The translations under genes were made by a program, and so were the position numbers. From Nostoc sp. PCC 7524 (GTDB taxonomy: Bacteria; Cyanobacteriota; Cyanobacteriia; Cyanobacteriales; Nostocaceae): a stretch of DNA of 64,000 bases. The stretch covers positions 4,686,001 through 4,750,000 of the forward strand of contig NC_019684.1 in NCBI RefSeq assembly GCF_000316645.1. Direction: 5' to 3'. Positions 60,515 to 64,000 of the stretch are shown here, in pieces (position 1 is the first letter of the stretch; every line of letters starts with the position of its first letter). The notes beneath the pieces were generated by a model. It did no database searches and was not told where the DNA came from. It worked only from the letters and a program-made list of their open reading frames with translations.

Positions 60515-61402
60515 ATGAAATTAACGCCAGATAGTAAAGTTATCATTCAGGGCTTCTGTGAATTTATCTCAGCAACTCATATTGCTCAAATGCAGGCTTA
60601 TGGGACAAATTTGGTAGCTGGTGTCGATCCTGGATGTGGTGGGCAGCAAATTTACGATCTGCCAGTATTTGATTTGGTAGAGGAGGTAGTAGAGAAGTTT
60701 GGGGCAATTGACACCACGATTATTTGTGTACACCCTTACCAAGTTCTTGATGCTGCCTTAGAAGCGATCGCCTGTCAGATCCGTCAGATTATCATCATTA
60801 CTGCCGGTGTGCCGCCATTGGATATGGTGGAATTACTTCGTAAAGCCGAGGCTGGCGAAACTCTAGTAGTAGGGCCAAATAGTCCGGGAATTATTGTGCC
60901 TGGGAAAATTCTGTTAGGCACACAACCAAGCGAATTTTATACACCAGGCCCAGTAGGAATTGTGAGCCGCAGTAGTACCCTCACCTATGAAGTAGCGTGG
61001 GAACTGACAAAAGCGGGTTTGGGGCAATCGATTAGTGTCAGTATTGGTAGTGATGCCATTGTTGGTTCTTCGTTTTTGCAATGGCTGCAAATTCTGGATG
61101 AGGATGACACTACGGAAGCGATCGTTTTAGTCGGACAACCTGGGGGTGGTAGTGAAGAAACTGCCGCTAGGTACATTGCTGAAGCCATTGATAAACCAGT
61201 TGTGGCTTATATTGCTGGAAGGCAAGCACCACCGGGAAAAACTTGGCGACAAACTGGGACTTTAGTCACTGTTGTCGGAAGACCTCCTAATTTTGGCACG
61301 GCACAAAGTAAAATAGCTGCTTTTGAAGACGCAGACGTGCCGGTTGCCGAACGTCCTTCATTGATCCCTGAATTACTCAAGAAGGAAATTTATGTGGGAT
61401 AG
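60515..61402 (+). CDS. Succinyl-CoA synthetase alpha-like subunit lacking the phospho-histidine
   Basis: 295 residues in the SucD layout: K-V-I-I-Q-G-F at the start of the CoA-binding domain, G-T-N-L-V-A-G-V, I-I-I-T-A-G-V-P, G-P-N-S-P-G-I-I and the ligase domain with G-Q-P-G-G-G-S-E-E. In canonical SucD the loop after A-P-P-G-K reads R-M-G-H-A-G-A-I with the phosphorylated His246; here it reads T-W-R-Q-T-G-T-L, with Gln246 in its place. The standard phospho-enzyme mechanism should therefore fail. Function is uncertain. Confidence 0.8.
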   Translation: MKLTPDSKVIIQGFCEFISATHIAQMQAYGTNLVAGVDPGCGGQQIYDLPVFDLVEEVVEKFGAIDTTIICVHPYQVLDAALEAIACQIRQIIIITAGVPPLDMVELLRKAEAGETLVVGPNSPGIIVPGKILLGTQPSEFYTPGPVGIVSRSSTLTYEVAWELTKAGLGQSISVSIGSDAIVGSSFLQWLQILDEDDTTEAIVLVGQPGGGSEETAARYIAEAIDKPVVAYIAGRQAPPGKTWRQTGTLVTVVGRPPNFGTAQSKIAAFEDADVPVAERPSLIPELLKKEIYVG

Positions 61403-61422
61403 GGAGTAGAAAGTAGAGTAAT

Positions 61423-62301
61423 TTAAATTGACAGTTGTTGTTTTTCTGTGAAATACATAGCAATACCTTTCTCGTAGTAGGCGGCTTCGTTAATAAAAAT
61501 TGGGTAAACGGTGGATGTGCCTTGATAAGCGATCGCCTGTCCATCTAATGTTAGAAACATCGGCTCACCAGGATTTAATGGTTCATAATCTCGAAACTGG
61601 AGTCGGGGATGAATCATCGCTTGCAGTTCTCCGGCTGCATTTCTGGGATAATCTATAGCCTCCAAATATTTATAAAAAGTTAGAGTATTATTAGTTTTTG
61701 GTATTACACCTTGGTTTGAGTTTTCTATATAGTTTAAAATTGTAAAAATCAGTTCCTCTGTTTTTTGAAACCACTCTGCATTCAATACACCCTGAGCGAC
61801 AGGTCCAACTTCAATTACAATACCTAATTCACAGAGCGATCGCAAAAAATTACTGCCTTTTTCAGCTTGGGTATAACAAACTTTGACTAAAGGATTAATT
61901 TCAGATAAATAAGCTGCTAATTTTAGCAAAAATGGATGTTGATTACCAAGAATAATACTTAATCCCATATTTGCAGTTGTACTGTGTACATCAATAATCA
62001 CATCTACCTGAAATTCACCTGACTGCACAAGCATTTGGAAGATACTTTTTGCTCGGCTATCTTCATAACTATTGAGTGTGGCATCTTGTAAATCTTGATT
62101 AAAAAAGCAACGATTTAAATCCTTTTCTATATAACGTTTACCTACGGCAAAAGCTTTGGGATTACCCAGTAGTGTGAAGGCTTCAAAGTTATATTGTTGA
62201 ATGAGATGAGGAAATTTTTCTAACTTTTTAATTAGGTATGCGCCTGTAAATTCATTCCCGTGAGTACCACCAACAATCGCAACCCGATTAATGTTTTTCA
62301 T
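61423..62301 (-). CDS. Aspartoacylase-family zinc hydrolase
   Basis: 292 residues. The zinc site is [10 protein letters not shown] (His and Glu) with the third ligand in [17 protein letters not shown] and [10 protein letters not shown] carry the substrate Arg and catalytic Glu typical of aspartoacylases (M14 superfamily). It probably hydrolyses N-acetylaspartate or a similar N-acyl amino acid. The gene is convergent with the SucD-like gene, 20 bases apart. Confidence 0.9.
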   Translation of the reverse strand: MKNINRVAIVGGTHGNEFTGAYLIKKLEKFPHLIQQYNFEAFTLLGNPKAFAVGKRYIEKDLNRCFFNQDLQDATLNSYEDSRAKSIFQMLVQSGEFQVDVIIDVHSTTANMGLSIILGNQHPFLLKLAAYLSEINPLVKVCYTQAEKGSNFLRSLCELGIVIEVGPVAQGVLNAEWFQKTEELIFTILNYIENSNQGVIPKTNNTLTFYKYLEAIDYPRNAAGELQAMIHPRLQFRDYEPLNPGEPMFLTLDGQAIAYQGTSTVYPIFINEAAYYEKGIAMYFTEKQQLSI

Positions 62302-62489
62302 AGTTGATTTTTTAAGGTAAGGGATTGGGGACTGGGGACTGGGGATTGGGAAATCTTAAGAAGCAGGGGAGCAGGGATAAAAGGGGAAAGTCCTCCTCCT
62401 TGCCCCAATTCCTCTAATTCTAATGTCGGCAGTTGCTACAAGTCGGGAAACTCGCCAAATGCACTACCTCCCCAATGCCCAATTCCTAA

Positions 62490-64000
62490 TTACTTCTCTA
62501 CTAAACCCCAACGATCAAGAATAAAGGCATACTCAAAAGCTAACTCTTTTAGGCTTTCGTAACGTCCAGATGCACCGCTATGTCCTGCATCCATGTTTGT
62601 TTTGAGCAAGAGAACGTTATTATCTGTTTTGATTTCCCGTAATTTGGCTGTCCACTTGGCCGGTTCCCAGTATTTGACACGGGAATCATTTAAGCCAGCC
62701 GTAATCAGCAAATGGGGATAATTCTGGGCTTTGACGTTATCGTAGGGCGAGTATGATTTCATGTATTCATAGTAGATCGGATCATTGGGATTCCCCCATT
62801 CTTCCCATTCCATCGCTGATAGGGGTAGAGAGGTATCTAGTATTGTAGACACCACATCGACAAACGGCACCTGGGCGACGACTACTTGAAACAAGTCAGG
62901 ACGCTGATTAATGACTGCGCCCATTAATAAACCGCCTGCACTACCGCCAGTAATGGCTAGGCGATCGCTGGCTGTCCAACCTTCACTAATTAAATATTCA
63001 GCACAGGCGATAAAATCGGTAAAGGTGTTCTTTTTCTGTAAAAATTTGCCATTTTCATACCATTTGCGCCCCATTTCCTCGCCACCACGAATATGCGCGA
63101 TCGCAAACACTACTCCGCGATCTAGTAATGCTAATCTAGTGGATGAAAAAGATGCCGGGTAAGAAGCACCGTAAGAACCGTATCCTGTGAGGATGAGGGG
63201 GTTTCTACTGTCTTGTTTTATCCCCTGTTTGTAAACAATCGAGATGGGAACTTGTGTACCATCTTGGGCCGTAGCCATCAACCATTCACTTTGATATTGA
63301 GTTTGATCGTAGTCACCCAGCACTTCTGTTTGTTTTTTCAATTCCCGCGCTTTTGTTTGCATATCATAATCAAACACCGATGGCGGTGTAATTAAGGAAG
63401 TGTAATTAAAACGCAAGATGTTTGTATGAAATTCTGGGTTACTACCTTCGGAAAATTCATAGGTGGGTTCAGGAAAGATAATATTACTTTCCTCACCAGT
63501 GAATAAATTATGTACTCTGGCAGTTTGTAGACCATCTTTACGTTCATAAATAACTAAATAATTGGCAAACAAACTAATTCCTGAAAGCAACACATCTTCT
63601 CGGTGAGGAATTACAGTTTGCCAGTTATCTTTTGATGGTGCAGCTATGGGAGTTTTCACTAATTTAAAGTTAGTAGCTGCTTCATTGGTAACGACATAAA
63701 AGTAATCACTATGATGGTCTACATCGTATTCTATGCCTGGATGACGTGGATAAATTATCTGAAAATCACCACGGGGATGATTAGCATCTAAATAGTGAAC
63801 TTCTGTGGTGATACTGCTTCGTAAAGTCATCAAAATATATGCTTGCGAGCGAGTATTATGCACATATAAAGCATAACCATCATCTGGTTCGTGGTAAATT
63901 AGCACATCTTCGGATGTGGGAGTACCTAAAGTATGTCTGAATAATTGGTAAGGACGATTGGCATGATCAATTTTGGTATAAAAGCCTGTTTGATTATCAT
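62490..64000 (-). CDS. S9 family oligopeptidase (protease II/PtrB-like), 5' end outside the window
   Basis: The frame stays open from the GTG at 63905 to the right edge, reading Y-T-K-I-D-H-A-N-R-P-Y-Q-L-F-R-H-T-L-G-T upstream of it, a typical oligopeptidase B stretch, so the gene starts beyond the window. The visible part has the last beta-propeller blades and the hydrolase domain: Ser in G-G-S-A-G-G-L-L-M-G, Asp in A-G-L-N-D-S-R-V and His in D-A-G-H-S-G-A-S-G-R. It cleaves short peptides, usually after basic residues. The 62302-62489 gap is repeat-rich. Confidence 0.93.
   Translation of the reverse strand, partial: DNQTGFYTKIDHANRPYQLFRHTLGTPTSEDVLIYHEPDDGYALYVHNTRSQAYILMTLRSSITTEVHYLDANHPRGDFQIIYPRHPGIEYDVDHHSDYFYVVTNEAATNFKLVKTPIAAPSKDNWQTVIPHREDVLLSGISLFANYLVIYERKDGLQTARVHNLFTGEESNIIFPEPTYEFSEGSNPEFHTNILRFNYTSLITPPSVFDYDMQTKARELKKQTEVLGDYDQTQYQSEWLMATAQDGTQVPISIVYKQGIKQDSRNPLILTGYGSYGASYPASFSSTRLALLDRGVVFAIAHIRGGEEMGRKWYENGKFLQKKNTFTDFIACAEYLISEGWTASDRLAITGGSAGGLLMGAVINQRPDLFQVVVAQVPFVDVVSTILDTSLPLSAMEWEEWGNPNDPIYYEYMKSYSPYDNVKAQNYPHLLITAGLNDSRVKYWEPAKWTAKLREIKTDNNVLLLKTNMDAGHSGASGRYESLKELAFEYAFILDRWGLVEK

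Overview
The window looks like chromosome from a filamentous, heterocyst-forming cyanobacterium (Nostoc/Anabaena/Trichormus group). The evidence is: very frequent HIP1 octamers (GCGATCGC); many short heptanucleotide tandem repeats between genes (CCCAGTC/CCCAATC, CCTTCTG, AATGAGT, GGTGACA, CACCTAT types); and cyanobacterial marker genes such as ferredoxin-thioredoxin reductase catalytic chain, ferredoxin sulfite reductase, Ycf23, DUF1825, DUF561 and an Npun_F0813-like protein. There is no rRNA and no CRISPR array. The only RNA gene I can support is a tRNA-Arg(TCT).

Layout. 1-3.3 kb is an accessory island of small toxin-antitoxin (TA)-type genes: a HEPN protein cut by the window edge, a DUF4258/YgiT-zinc-finger pair, a BrnT/BrnA pair and a Phd/PIN pair, with two decayed copies of a small antitoxin-like gene and a repeat placed before two of the modules. 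3.3-9.1 kb holds a DUF58 protein, ftrC with a DUF309 gene, and lptA, lptB and an LptF/G-type permease (LPS export). 9.7-16.6 kb holds glgC and a glycogen-debranching-type enzyme (glycogen metabolism), a DnaJ-type chaperone and two peroxiredoxins. 16.7-26 kb holds a polysaccharide deacetylase, a FetB-like permease, a sugar aminotransferase, Ycf23, a PhnD-like lipoprotein followed by a histidine kinase, NADAR and a methyltransferase.

27.5-29.9 kb is a complete ISL3-family insertion sequence whose ends I could define: long terminal inverted repeats, a perfect 8-bp target duplication, the transposase, and a four-helix-bundle (S23/Avd-like) passenger gene inside the element. 30-39 kb is housekeeping: family-4 uracil-DNA glycosylase, tyrS-pyrF, a class A penicillin-binding protein, a HhH protein and signal peptidase I. 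39.4-49.9 kb holds the tRNA, several cyanobacterial proteins of unknown role, an ADP-ribosylglycohydrolase, a ferredoxin sulfite reductase with an apparent ribbon-helix-helix tail, isoaspartyl peptidase and glmU. 50-64 kb holds an HD-GYP response regulator, an MnmC-like methyltransferase, a sulfurtransferase, a divergent beta-barrel/FecR pair, a SucC/SucD-like pair lacking key catalytic residues, an aspartoacylase-like enzyme and an S9 oligopeptidase cut by the right edge.

The items most worth following up are the SucCD-like pair without the phospho-histidine, the sulfite reductase with a DNA-binding-like tail, the ISL3 element with its passenger gene, and the ways dispersed repeats have entered coding sequences (debranching enzyme, P-loop kinase, TPR protein, methyltransferase C-terminus). 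All functional calls rest on reading motifs by eye; no database search was run.
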